Program-made: the position numbers and the translations under genes
The notes under the pieces: model-generated
What the model saw: the letters and a program-made list of their open reading frames with translations, nothing else
Databases searched by the model: none
What the model was told of the DNA's origin: nothing
Source: Flavobacterium limnophilum
GTDB taxonomy: Bacteria; Bacteroidota; Bacteroidia; Flavobacteriales; Flavobacteriaceae
DNA length: 64,000 bases
Direction of reading: 5' to 3'
Assembly: GCF_027111315.2 (NCBI RefSeq)
Contig: NZ_CP114289.2
Location: forward strand, 2,046,001 to 2,110,000
Shown: piece after piece, positions 54,351 through 62,939 of the stretch
How the letters are laid out: every line of letters starts with the position of its first letter
How positions within the stretch are numbered: the stretch's first letter is position 1

Positions 54351-55115
54351 TTATATCTGTTCGAAAATATTCTTGATGATTTCGGCAGCATATTTACTGG
54401 AAATCTTTTGGATGAAGGCCGGAAAGTCGATGTGTGAATTATCGTCTGCCACATCGGAGATGGTCCTGATAATGCTGAACGGGATTTCGTATTCGTAACA
54501 CACTTGGGCTACCGCTGCACCTTCCATTTCCACGCACAAGACGTTGGGCAATTGGGTAGCCAAGCCTTGTTTCTGTTCGTTGCCAGAGAAAAACTGGTCG
54601 CCACTGGCAATGTCTCCAATAACCAACTTGGGTTGTGCAATATCAAACTGCATTAAATCTTCGGTTGCAATGACGGTGTGCAGGGCTTTGTTTTCAAATA
54701 CCTTTTGCACGGCTTTTGCGGCGATGGCCAAATGGACTGTGTCGCTTTCGAAATAGGTTTTGGAGAGCAAGGGAATTTCGTATTGTTCCATCAAGGGTCG
54801 GGCATCCATATCGTGCTGAAGGAGTCTTTTGCCCAGCACAATGTCCCCTATTTTTAAATCCGAATGAATAGCTCCAGCCACTCCGGTAAACAACAATTCG
54901 GTGATCTTGAATTCGTGAATCAAGGTGGTGACGGTTGTGGCGGCGGCCACTTTGCCCCATCTCGAAAACACCACCACGGTGTCGATTCCGTTGATTTGTC
55001 CCGTAAAATAGCTGCGTTTGCCCATTTTGGTTACCTCGGGATTTGCCAGCAAAGCCACCACTCCTTCAATTTCTTCGGGCATCGCGCCCATAATGCCTAT
55101 TGTTCTTTTTTTCAT
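54351..55115 (-). CDS. mtnN: 5'-methylthioadenosine/S-adenosylhomocysteine nucleosidase
   Basis: 254 aa. Family blocks: IGIMGAMPEEIEGVVALLAN, FTGVAGAIHSDLKIGDIVLG, CVEMEGAAVAQVCYEYEIPF (purine/ribose-binding Glu) and RTISDVADDNSHID (catalytic Asp). It removes adenine from MTA and SAH in methyl-cycle and methionine salvage. Cytoplasmic. Probably transcribed with the pterin dehydratase gene. Confidence 0.95.
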   Translation of the reverse strand: MKKRTIGIMGAMPEEIEGVVALLANPEVTKMGKRSYFTGQINGIDTVVVFSRWGKVAAATTVTTLIHEFKITELLFTGVAGAIHSDLKIGDIVLGKRLLQHDMDARPLMEQYEIPLLSKTYFESDTVHLAIAAKAVQKVFENKALHTVIATEDLMQFDIAQPKLVIGDIASGDQFFSGNEQKQGLATQLPNVLCVEMEGAAVAQVCYEYEIPFSIIRTISDVADDNSHIDFPAFIQKISSKYAAEIIKNIFEQI

Positions 55116-55274
55116 GTTTAATGCAATACTGATCTTTAGCTACCAATTTTAATTTAAGTAAAATTAGGTGTTTTAAACCATACTAAGCCCTTTTCTTTGA
55201 ATGATTTCCACGCTTAAAAATATTAAAACAAAAGTTTTAATACTATATTTGAACCATCAATATCTGCTTCTTTA

Positions 55275-55766
55275 ATGAAAATATATTCCTTTCCACCTAT
55301 ATCCCATTCCAATGCCCAAATTCTTATTCTTGGTACAATGCCCAGCGAACAATCCTTGGCCGTAAACCAATATTATGGCCACCCGAGAAATGCTTTTTGG
55401 AAAATAATTTTTACTGTTTTTGACACTCCTTTTTCGAATGATTATGAAATAAAAAAAAGTCTTTTATTGGAAAACAATATCGCTTTATGGGATGTTTTGG
55501 AAGTCTGTCTGAGGGAAGGGAGCCTGGACAGTGCCATCGAACAGGAAGTACCCAACGATTTCAACACGTTTTTGAAAGCACATCCCAACATCAGGCATAT
55601 TTACTTTAACGGCCAAAAAGCAGCCGCCTATTTCAAGCGATACATCAAGCTGGAACATGATTGTCATTTGACCACTTTGCCTTCCACGAGTCCAGCCCAT
55701 GCCGGAAAATCTTTTGATGCAAAATTAAAGGAATGGAGTATTATTAAACCCGAATTCCTGCTCTAA
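55275..55766 (+). CDS. DNA-deoxyinosine (hypoxanthine) glycosylase, uracil-DNA-glycosylase superfamily
   Basis: 163 aa. The motif LGTMPSEQSLAVNQYYGHPR followed by NAFWKIIF is the active-site region of this small UDG-superfamily group; a TTLPSTSPAHAG block near the end is the DNA-intercalation-type loop. It is likely to remove hypoxanthine or uracil from DNA. A TATATTTG box at 55244-55251 is a possible promoter element, though no -33 box is clear. Its stop overlaps the start of the DUF6642 gene by 1 nt. Confidence 0.88.
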   Translation: MKIYSFPPISHSNAQILILGTMPSEQSLAVNQYYGHPRNAFWKIIFTVFDTPFSNDYEIKKSLLLENNIALWDVLEVCLREGSLDSAIEQEVPNDFNTFLKAHPNIRHIYFNGQKAAAYFKRYIKLEHDCHLTTLPSTSPAHAGKSFDAKLKEWSIIKPEFLL

Positions 55767-56329
55767 TGGATAATGACAAATTTATATTTTGCCTCGAAGG
55801 CGTTCCTGATGTAGAAACAAACGCTACTACCGAAGTGGTCAAAAATCTGGAACAATTGGCCCTTGAACAAGGCATTGCCAGCATTTATAAAACCTGCGAC
55901 ACCATTGAAGGATTGGAAGAAAGCCTGAATGCCCTACTCTATCACGACCATAATTTTACGGATTATGAAATCATCTATTTGGTGATGCCCGGCAAAGCCA
56001 ACAACATTTGCCTGAATGACTATTATTACAGTTTACAGGAAATAGCCGAACTCTTTGAAGGCAAAATGAAAGGTAAAATCATCCATTTTGCCAATGTCAA
56101 GGTTTTGGATTTAGACCATGAGGAAGCGCAATATTTTTTGGATATCACGGGAGCTTATGCTGTTTCGGGTTATGGCCTAAAACAGGGCAAAATACCAAGT
56201 TGCAGCACCATCGACAAGGCTTTCTTCAGTCTATGTCAAGAACTGGACGATATCGTTGAAATTGTGGAAGAATTGCATCAAAAACACTATGCCTTGTGCA
56301 AATTGTTGGATTTTAGATTGTATTATTAA
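55766..56329 (+). CDS. DUF6642-like protein
   Basis: 187 aa. KFIFCLEGVPDVE at the N-terminus, IIYLVMPGKANNICLNDYYY, and FEGKMKGKIIHFANVKVLDL are DUF6642-like segments; this family name is from memory. Function unknown; a caspase-like or hydrolase-like fold is conceivable from the beta-strand/His pattern but is unsupported. Start and previous stop overlap (TAATG), so it is translationally coupled to the DNA glycosylase. The pair could belong to one repair or stress response. Confidence 0.75.
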   Translation: MDNDKFIFCLEGVPDVETNATTEVVKNLEQLALEQGIASIYKTCDTIEGLEESLNALLYHDHNFTDYEIIYLVMPGKANNICLNDYYYSLQEIAELFEGKMKGKIIHFANVKVLDLDHEEAQYFLDITGAYAVSGYGLKQGKIPSCSTIDKAFFSLCQELDDIVEIVEELHQKHYALCKLLDFRLYY

Positions 56330-56495
56330 AAACTTACAAAGAATTAAACCTTCTTGACTATCCTGTTGTCAAACAGGATGGAAAAAACCAACAAATGAAC
56401 TTTCTTTACCATTAAAAACCCTTGTTGAACACAACCGTATAAAAACCATAGACTTCACTGAAGTTAGCCATACAAACAATAATAAGCAGAAAAAA

Positions 56496-58847
56496 ATGAA
56501 CCATTTTAAAACAAAACACTACAAATTACTCACTTTAGCTTTTCTATTGCTGTTTTTAGCAACAGCCACCAACGTCTTTTCGCAAGCACGCAAAACCATC
56601 AATTTTGACAACAACTGGCAATTTATAAAAGAAGATGTTTCGGGCGCAGAAAAACCTTCGTTTAATGATGCACAATGGACAAAACTTAATGTTCCCCACG
56701 ATTGGAGCATTGAAGGGCCTTATGACAGAGCCAATCCATCGGGTCGCGGTGGCGGTTATTTGCCTACCGGAATTGGTTGGTATCGCAAAACCTTTACCGT
56801 GGACAAGGCCGATGCCCAAAGAATATGCACCATCGAATTTGACGGTGTTATGGCCAACAGCGATGTCTGGATCAACGGGAAACATTTAGGGAAACGTCCT
56901 TACGGCTATACCAGTTTTGCCTATGACCTGACTCCTTATTTGAACTTTGACAAGCCCAACGTCATAGCCGTGAGAGCCGACAATTCCATCCAGCCTGCTT
57001 CCCGTTATTATACCGGTGCCGGTATTTATCGCCACGTTCGTTTGGTTACGGTAAACCCGACCCATTTCAAACATTGGGGAACTTTTATCACCACTCCAGT
57101 TGCCACAGCGGCTAAAGGAATCATTAACCTAAAAGCCGAAATTGAGAACAAAGGAACGGCTGGTGACTACAAATTGCAAATCGACATTGTGGACGATAAA
57201 GGGACGGTGGTTAAAACTGTCGAAAGCGTGAAAAATATTGCTGCCAACGCCAGTGGATTGATTTCGCAAGACATTGAAATCAAGAATCCAAAACTATGGG
57301 GTTTTGATGCCCCCAATTTATACACTGCCAACACCAAATTGTATTCCGGCAAAACCCTTATTGACAACCAAAGCATTCCTTTTGGCATCAAAAAAGCGGA
57401 ATTCATTGCCGAAACTGGTTTTTGGCTGAATGGTAAAAACTTGAAACTAAAAGGGGTTTGCCTTCATCACGATGGTGGAGCCGTTGGTTCCGCAGTGCCT
57501 TTGGGCGTTTGGGTAGAACGATTCAAAAAGCTGAAGGAAGTGGGCGTGAATGCCATTCGCACCTCACACAATCCCGTTGCTCCCGAGTTTCTTGACTTGT
57601 GTGACCAAATGGGTTTTGCCGTAATGGACGAAACCTTCGACACCTGGAATTCTGCCAAGCATAATGGCGAAAAAGGGTATAATCTCTATTTTACGGATTG
57701 GTGGGAACAAGACACGAGAGACATGATTTTGAGAGACCGCAACCATCCTTCCATCGTTATTTACAGCATTGGAAACGAAATACACGACGACCTTAGTTAT
57801 CCTGAAGGCTACAAAAAATACAAAATGCAGGAAGACTTGGTGAAGAAATACGACGACAGCCGACCGGTGACCATGGCGCTTTTTAGACCCGCCAATTCCA
57901 AGGTGTATCTTAGCGGTTTTGCCGAACAGATGGATGTCGTAGGACAAAATTACCGCGAAAACGAACTGATTGCCGCCCACGAAGCGCACCCCAACTGGAA
58001 AGTAATAGGAACCGAAAATACCCATGTGTTGAACCAATGGTTGGCTTTACGCGACAAACCTTATATGGCTGGTCAATTTTTATGGACGGGTTACGACTAT
58101 TTAGGCGAAGCCGATTGGCCAGAAACGACCAATAACCAAGGTTTATTTGACAGAGCAGGAAACTGGAAACAACAAGCCTTGCAAAGAGACAGCTGGTGGT
58201 CAACCGAGCCTGTGGTACATATCGTGAGAAAATCTGAAAATGCAGGAGCCGGAAATTGGGTAGCCGATTGGACGCCAAACGATTTTGACACCTACGACAA
58301 TGCCAAAGTGGAAGTGTACAGCAATTGCGACGAAGTGGAACTTTTCCTTAACGACAAGTCCTTGGGAAGCCTCAAAAAACCAGCCAATGATTCGCCAAGA
58401 GAATGGAATGTGACTTTTGAAGAAGGCACCATCAAAGCCATTGGCAAGAACAACGACAAAATTGTGGCGCAAGAAGCGTTTACCTCGGCCGGGAAACCCG
58501 CAAAGATCATCCTTAGCAAAAGCAAGCCAACGCTGGCCAACAACTGGGACGATGTTTCTTTCATCACGGCCACCATCGTGGACGACAAAGGAACAAGATG
58601 CGCCAATGCCGACAACCTGATCCAATTCAGCATCACGAATTCAGGGAAGCTGATTGGGGTGGACAACGGCAACATCATCAGCCATGAGGATTACCTTTCG
58701 CCGGAACGACATGCTTTTGCCGGAAAGGCCATTGCCATCATGAAAGCGGCACAAGATGCCGGCAAGATTGAAATCAAGGCCAGTGCCGAAGGTTTGGAAG
58801 CAGGATCGATACTCGTAGAGATTGTTGCGGAGAAAACCAAGCCCTAA
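56496..58847 (+). CDS. GH2 family glycoside hydrolase (beta-galactosidase-like, secreted)
   Basis: 783 aa with a signal peptide (LLTLAFLLLFLATATNVFSQ). Sugar-binding N-domain (FDNNWQFIKEDVSGAEKP, LNVPHDWSIEGPYDR), then an Ig-like domain. The TIM barrel has RTSHNPVAPEFLDLCDQMGF, the acid/base Glu in YSIGNEIHDD (near residue 425) and the nucleophile Glu in VIGTENTHVL (near 506). Two C-terminal beta domains follow. The family includes beta-galactosidases, glucuronidases and mannosidases; the HDWSIEGP N-domain and full architecture suggest beta-galactosidase, but this is inference. A stem-loop (56360-56379, ATCCTGTT/AACAGGAT) lies upstream. Confidence 0.9.
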   Translation: MNHFKTKHYKLLTLAFLLLFLATATNVFSQARKTINFDNNWQFIKEDVSGAEKPSFNDAQWTKLNVPHDWSIEGPYDRANPSGRGGGYLPTGIGWYRKTFTVDKADAQRICTIEFDGVMANSDVWINGKHLGKRPYGYTSFAYDLTPYLNFDKPNVIAVRADNSIQPASRYYTGAGIYRHVRLVTVNPTHFKHWGTFITTPVATAAKGIINLKAEIENKGTAGDYKLQIDIVDDKGTVVKTVESVKNIAANASGLISQDIEIKNPKLWGFDAPNLYTANTKLYSGKTLIDNQSIPFGIKKAEFIAETGFWLNGKNLKLKGVCLHHDGGAVGSAVPLGVWVERFKKLKEVGVNAIRTSHNPVAPEFLDLCDQMGFAVMDETFDTWNSAKHNGEKGYNLYFTDWWEQDTRDMILRDRNHPSIVIYSIGNEIHDDLSYPEGYKKYKMQEDLVKKYDDSRPVTMALFRPANSKVYLSGFAEQMDVVGQNYRENELIAAHEAHPNWKVIGTENTHVLNQWLALRDKPYMAGQFLWTGYDYLGEADWPETTNNQGLFDRAGNWKQQALQRDSWWSTEPVVHIVRKSENAGAGNWVADWTPNDFDTYDNAKVEVYSNCDEVELFLNDKSLGSLKKPANDSPREWNVTFEEGTIKAIGKNNDKIVAQEAFTSAGKPAKIILSKSKPTLANNWDDVSFITATIVDDKGTRCANADNLIQFSITNSGKLIGVDNGNIISHEDYLSPERHAFAGKAIAIMKAAQDAGKIEIKASAEGLEAGSILVEIVAEKTKP

Positions 58848-59672
58848 ACTGTTTTCCGATTTATAGCTTACTCCAAAGACGGTTTTAGCGAATAGCAATA
58901 ATTGAAAAGCATGCACTACCACTTTGTAAAGACCAGGAAAGGGAAATCACATTACTTGCTCTCGTTATGTGATTTCTCCCGTTTGTCGCAATGACAAAAA
59001 GGTTTAGCTTACCCATTGGGAATACTTCCATTTGTTTCCTTTTTCAAACAGGGTTCTTCTTTGCCCGGTGCAGGGCAACAACATCCCTTTTTATAACTAC
59101 TGAAAGGCGTTCCATCTTCTTCAAGAAGCAATCGACCCCATAATTTGGACTATTTTGGGGGTACCACAACCTAGGCTTATCTATGGCTTTGAGTGGGCTT
59201 TGAGTGGGAGTGGCTATTTGCCAAATTCGCTCTATCAAGTCGTGTGCAAATCCTGTCCCAAAACAGACAGGTTCTTGAACAGAAAATTCTTGATGGCCAG
59301 AATACCCAAGGCAGCTATCAACGACTTGATGATGATGGCCCTTTTTACGATGTACTTCCTCTTTTATTTTTTTTTTGCAAAGTAAGAAATATATCCAGAA
59401 TTGGGAATCTTTTTTTGATTTCAAGGGGTTCTCAACCGTTTAGAAGGCTTGTGTAAATAATTCGTTTTTTGGATGGTTTGTAAGTATTTATTTCTATATT
59501 AGCGGTGTTAAAAAATAAGATTTGTTTAAATACCTTTTTGTAATGAAAGAAAAATTTAAAATTAAACGAGGGCAAAATTCACCCACAAAAAGCAAACGAG
59601 AGTAAATTTTAATTATATTCACACTCGAACATAAATTAGAGGTAATAAACGCCTTCGTTTAAAAATTATAAA
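58848..59672. other. Gene-free stretch with an inverted repeat, iterons and possible relics
   Basis: AAATCACAT/ATGTGATTT at 58944-58975 forms a stem after the GH2 gene but lacks a strong T-run. At 59178-59206 the block TATCTATGGCTTTGAGT with two 11-bp iterons repeats that upstream of the 66-aa gene at 16.9 kb. A minus-strand reading near 59226-59350 (IKSLIAALGILAIKNFLFKN) looks like a membrane-protein fragment without start; not annotated as a gene. Weak promoter-like AT-rich DNA follows to 59672. Confidence 0.45.
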
Positions 59673-59795
59673 ATGAGTAAGAAAATAACACATAATCCGG
59701 AAATTCCGTACAATGATTTGCCGCTATTACCCCCACAAGCGGAAATAGAAAATACTACAATACTTAAAGGAAAGTTGGTTTTGTATTTGGGATGA
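59673..59795 (+). pseudogene. N-terminal remnant of a Fic family protein
   Basis: Forty codons start MSKKITHNPEIPYNDLPLLP and continue PQAEIENTTILK. This matches the well-known N-terminal segment of Fic proteins (xPYNDLPLLPPxxELET...VLK). The frame then runs into GKLVLYLG and a stop supplied by a segment (59767-59817) that is a piece of the attC-like element at 62765. The rest of Fic, including the HPFxxGNGR motif, is absent. It is therefore a truncation by recombination with that element. Confidence 0.78.
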
Positions 59796-59817
59796 TTTGC
59801 TTCGTCTGTTCGCTATC
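59767..59817 (+). repeat. Fragment of the attC-like element inside the fic remnant
   Basis: AGGAAAGTTGGTTTTGTATT and TGGGATGATTTGCTTCGTCT then GTTCGCTAT match the central part of element B (62800-62850) almost base for base. It lacks the element ends. Confidence 0.82.
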
Positions 59818-59999
59818 TCCGCACGTGCACATAAACAAAATAAAAAACAAAGAATTACAAATTGAAATGGATACGAGCGGGGAATCATTTAATTTTACTA
59901 TCCATTCTCGAAACGTGTAAATATCAAGGAATAAACTTCTACGATTTCTTAATTTCAGGTGCAAGTAGTATTTATAATTTTTCAAAAAAATAAGTCGTT

Positions 60000-60026
60000 G
60001 TCCCAAATATTAACTAAATTTGGGAC
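60000..60026 (+). promoter_or_regulatory. Inverted repeat and promoter box upstream of abiEi (probable autoregulatory operator)
   Basis: GTCCCAAAT and ATTTGGGAC are a perfect 9-bp inverted repeat with a 9-nt spacer. The sequence TAAATTTG inside it (60015-60022) matches the -7 consensus TAnnTTTG. It ends 13 bp before the antitoxin start. AbiEi antitoxins are known to repress their own promoter by binding inverted repeats, so this is a good operator candidate. Confidence 0.65.
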
Positions 60027-60039
60027 GAAATGAATCATA

Positions 60040-60642
60040 ATGGAACGACCAATAGTAGAAAATAAAATTGCCGAAGTGCTGAAATCACACCCAAAAGGAA
60101 GTGTTCTTTTTGTAGATGATTTTTTGGATTATGGTAATCCAGAAAGTGTTAAGAAAGCTCTACTTCGACTAAAGGAAAAGGAAATACTTGTTCGCTTGGC
60201 TCACGGTATTTACTTATACCCCAAAATCGACAAAGAACTTGGAGTTCTCTTCCCATCAACCGAAGACATAGCCAAAGCAATTGCAAGACGAGACAGAGCA
60301 AGAATTGTCCCAACAGGAGTTCAAGCGTTGAATAAATTGGGATTATCAACCCAAGTTCCTATGAAAGTGGTTTATCTGACGGATGGAGCAGCAAGAAGCA
60401 TTAAAGTTGGAAAACGAACAATTACTTTTAAAAATACAAGCCCAAAAAATTTAATGGCACAAGGCGAAATAAGCAGTTTAGTAATTCAAGCACTAAAAAC
60501 TATTGGTCAATTAAAAGTAGATGATGAAACACTTTTAAAAATTCAAACACTTCTCCAAAAGGAAAAAATAGAGAATAGATTGAATGATGCCAAACTTGCA
60601 CCAGCTTGGATAAACAAAATATTAATAAAATCCATTCGATGA
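60040..60642 (+). CDS. AbiEi-like antitoxin / DUF6088 family protein
   Basis: 200 aa. An N-terminal winged helix (VLFVDDFLDYGNPESVKKAL, LKEKEILVRLAHGIYLYPKI) and the central block RIVPTGVQALNKLGLSTQVP with KVVYLTDGAARSIKVGKRTI are typical of DUF6088/AbiEi-type proteins. Its stop overlaps the AbiEii start (ATGA), the usual order for an antitoxin-toxin pair. A type IV toxin-antitoxin system, often involved in phage defence by abortive infection, is the expected role. Confidence 0.88.
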   Translation: MERPIVENKIAEVLKSHPKGSVLFVDDFLDYGNPESVKKALLRLKEKEILVRLAHGIYLYPKIDKELGVLFPSTEDIAKAIARRDRARIVPTGVQALNKLGLSTQVPMKVVYLTDGAARSIKVGKRTITFKNTSPKNLMAQGEISSLVIQALKTIGQLKVDDETLLKIQTLLQKEKIENRLNDAKLAPAWINKILIKSIR

Positions 60643-61643
60643 ATACCAACTGGCTAGCATTATCAAAGGAAAGAAGAATTGAAATTCTAAATCAGGCAAC
60701 AGAACTAACGGGTTTACCTTCGGTAGCTATTGAAAAAGATTGGTGGGTAACATTGGCATTGAACGCTTCATTCTCTTTGCCTTACAGTAAAAATATAGTT
60801 TTCAAAGGTGGCACTTCTTTAAGCAAAGGATGGAATTTGATAGAACGATTTTCTGAAGATATTGACTTGGCTATTGATAGAAAGTTTTTTGGTTTTGAGG
60901 GAGAGATTAGTAAAACTCAAATCAAAAATCTAAGGAAGGAATCTTGTGAATTTATATCAACTACATTTCTTGACGATTTAACTAAAATATTGACCGAGTG
61001 GCAGGCAATTAGCGAATGTAAACTAATTGCTCAACCAGTAAAAGATTCAGACAAAGACCCACAGGTAATTGAAATTCATTATAATTCAGTAATTGACACA
61101 TCGGAATATTTACCCCAAAGGGTTTTGATAGAAGTAAGTTCACGTTCATTAATGGAGCCAATCGAGGAAAGAGAAATCAACTCAATTTTAAGCGATAACT
61201 TTCCTAAACAAAGTTTTGTAACAGTTCCTTTATCAATATCGACCGTGCTTCCACAAAGAACGTTTTTAGAAAAAGTGTTTTTGCTTCACGAAGAGTTTTC
61301 GCAAGAAACAGAAAAAATACGTGTTGACAGACTTTCAAGGCATTTATATGACTTAGAAAAATTGATGGATACCGAACACGGAATTGAGGCGTTGAAAAAC
61401 AAAGAACTATACAACAAGATTGTTACACACAGAGAAAAATTTAATCCATTAAGAGGGCTTGACTATGACAATCATATTCCAAGTAAAATCAGTATAATTC
61501 CGCCAGACAAGGTAATAAAAGACTACGAAAGGGATTATGAAGCAATGACCCGTTTTATGATTTACGGAGATCCGTTAAAATTTGACCAACTAATGAAAAG
61601 AATTTTGGAACTACAATCAAGAATAAATGATATTACTAAGTAA
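60639..61643 (+). CDS. AbiEii-like nucleotidyltransferase toxin
   Basis: The ATG at 60639 overlaps the preceding stop; a start at 60606 would lie inside the antitoxin gene and is not used. 334 aa. The nucleotidyltransferase motif is clear in NIVFKGGTSLSKGWNLIERF followed by SEDIDLAID (GG[ST] and DxD). The remainder (RVLIEVSSRSLMEPIEEREI, LRGLDYDNHIPSKISIIPPD) is helical. It is the toxin partner of the AbiEi-type protein and is expected to modify an RNA or nucleotide target. Confidence 0.9.
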   Translation: MNTNWLALSKERRIEILNQATELTGLPSVAIEKDWWVTLALNASFSLPYSKNIVFKGGTSLSKGWNLIERFSEDIDLAIDRKFFGFEGEISKTQIKNLRKESCEFISTTFLDDLTKILTEWQAISECKLIAQPVKDSDKDPQVIEIHYNSVIDTSEYLPQRVLIEVSSRSLMEPIEEREINSILSDNFPKQSFVTVPLSISTVLPQRTFLEKVFLLHEEFSQETEKIRVDRLSRHLYDLEKLMDTEHGIEALKNKELYNKIVTHREKFNPLRGLDYDNHIPSKISIIPPDKVIKDYERDYEAMTRFMIYGDPLKFDQLMKRILELQSRINDITK

Positions 61644-61706
61644 TCACGAATACCAATAAAAATGAATGACAAAGTGAATAATTAGTCAGCCCTCAATGAC
61701 ACAGTG

Positions 61707-61800
61707 AACAGGAGGCCAGCAGGTAACAGCTAGAGTTCGTTGGGCTCGCAGAGAGCCAACAATGAAACTCCTGTTGAACAGCTTGTCCCGATGCATCGGG
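61707..61800 (+). other. Structured non-coding segment (nested inverted repeats)
   Basis: AACAGGAG (61707-61714) pairs with CTCCTGTT (61768-61775), enclosing GTTGGGCTC/GAGCCAAC (61739-61760). A further perfect palindrome CCCGATGCATCGGG follows (61787-61800). No gene. The TATGGAGTTATCGA sequence is repeated twice downstream (near 61824 and 61880). Confidence 0.6.
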
Positions 61801-62042
61801 AGAACCAGCAATTATCTTATACTATGGAGTTATCGAAAATTTGGAAAAGGAATATGTAAGAGGTGTTTTTATTCCTAATATGGAGTTATCGACAATCTAT
61901 TGATTTTCAACGTAATAAATCAAATTCAAATGCCGTAACTACAATGCAAAAGTACAAACTAAATTGGGTTATGGCAATTATTTAAATTTGTTTTCAAAGG
62001 CTTCTTAGATAATTATATTTTAACACAGCTACCGTAGGTTTA
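61801..62042. other. Gap with no recognised element apart from a duplicated 14-mer
   Basis: TATGGAGTTATCGA(A/C)AAT occurs at about 61824 and 61880, 56 bp apart. No ORF, terminator or promoter is recognised. Confidence 0.35.
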
Positions 62043-62174
62043 GTTCAACAGCCACTACAACGGATTTGGGCATTTGGCTTAATGGAAACATGGTCTTGTA
62101 CTTGGGATATTTGGTAAATCCGAAAATAGGGCTTAATTTAGTCCCAAACCCGCTGTAGTGCCAAGACGTTATGC
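62043..62174 (+). repeat. attC-like element A
   Basis: Starts with GTTCAAC and ends with GTTATGC (62168-62174). Arms CACTACAACGGATTTGGG (62053-62070) and CCCAAACCCGCTGTAGTG (62143-62160) pair at 16 of 18 positions. The interior shares GGCTTAATGGAAA and AGGGCTTAATTTAGTC with elements B and C. Length and imperfect-palindrome architecture resemble integron attC sites, although the core sites do not fully fit the GTTRRRY consensus. Confidence 0.7.
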
Positions 62175-62196
62175 CTCATGCTAAAAAAACTGACAG

Positions 62197-62379
62197 ATGA
62201 GCGAAAGAAAAAATCGTAAACTAAAAAAAGAAATAAAAGCTGAAGACGTTGAATTTGATCGCGATGAAAATTTTGCTTTTATTGTGGGATACACTTCTGG
62301 TGGTGCACCGTATGGCGTGACACACGAAGAGATGAATGGAATTGAAAAAGAAGACCACGAAACTGACGATATAATATAA
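62197..62379 (+). CDS. Small hypothetical protein with a GYTSGGAPYGVT motif (cassette gene)
   Basis: 60 aa. A basic N-terminus (MSERKNRKLKKEIKAEDVEF) is followed by ENFAFIVGYTSGGAPYGVTH, an acidic tail and stop. The central motif resembles small conserved proteins I recall in many bacteria (FIAGYTxGGxPYG(I/V)TWEE), of unknown function. It is the first of two genes between attC-like elements A and B, 10 bp before the next gene, as in a gene cassette. Confidence 0.7.
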   Translation: MSERKNRKLKKEIKAEDVEFDRDENFAFIVGYTSGGAPYGVTHEEMNGIEKEDHETDDII

Positions 62380-62389
62380 AAGAAAACAA

Positions 62390-62770
62390 ATGTCATCTGG
62401 AGAAGCACATACAATTTGGTTTCCTGAATTAAAAAAGTATTTAAAAGAGAATTGGAAAGCTAATTTGACAATTCCAAAACATTTTAAACTTGTGGCTGAA
62501 TTAGATAATAAACTGAAGCAAATTAGAACCGAAAGAAATATTCAACCTCCAATGATGTGGTGTCCAAAATGCCAAAAAAGACATCGCTCAAGGCTTAGGT
62601 CAATTTCTATAACTGCAATGTATTTTGCTTTAAAAAAATTTGATAATTGTACCGAAATTGAGTTTAAAGAATTTATGAAAAATTGGAAATTGTATTCAAA
62701 AGAGAAAAATATTGACATTTACGGAAACGAAGTGCTAAAAACCAATTTAGAAGAAAGCACGAAGGCATAA
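62390..62770 (+). CDS. Hypothetical protein with a single CPKC motif (cassette gene)
   Basis: 126 aa. MWCPKCQKRHRSRLRSIS contains one CxxC pair (a complete zinc ribbon would need a second pair, which is not seen). It also has an AMYFALKKFDNCTEIEFKEF helix. No recognised family. Its TAA stop is part of the border of attC-like element B (GCATAAC at 62765). No function is assigned. Confidence 0.72.
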   Translation: MSSGEAHTIWFPELKKYLKENWKANLTIPKHFKLVAELDNKLKQIRTERNIQPPMMWCPKCQKRHRSRLRSISITAMYFALKKFDNCTEIEFKEFMKNWKLYSKEKNIDIYGNEVLKTNLEESTKA

Positions 62771-62922
62771 CACACGCTACAAGCAATTTGGCGAATTGGC
62801 TTAATGGAAAGTTGGTTTTGTGTTTGGGATGATTTGCTTCGTCTGTTCGCTATTGCTCGGGTGGTAAATTCGAAAATAGGCTTAATTTGATCCAAACTCG
62901 CTGTACAACCAGACTGTTAGCA
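62765..62922 (+). repeat. attC-like element B
   Basis: Begins GCATAAC (62765-62771) and ends GTTAGCA (62916-62922). Inner arms TACAAGCAATTTGG and CCAAACTCGCTGTA pair imperfectly. The interior contains GGCTTAATGGAAAGTTGG, ATGATTTGCTTCGTCTGTTC and AATAGGCTTAATTTGATCC, which are shared with A, C and the fragment in the fic remnant. About 158 bp. Confidence 0.72.
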
Positions 62923-62939
62923 TAAATTTAAATTAACAA

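Noticed and set aside
59044-59424. 126-codon minus-strand ORF and a short membrane-like frame in the same place
   Set aside because: Both read through low-complexity and iteron sequence, and neither has a credible start; kept only as a possible relic.
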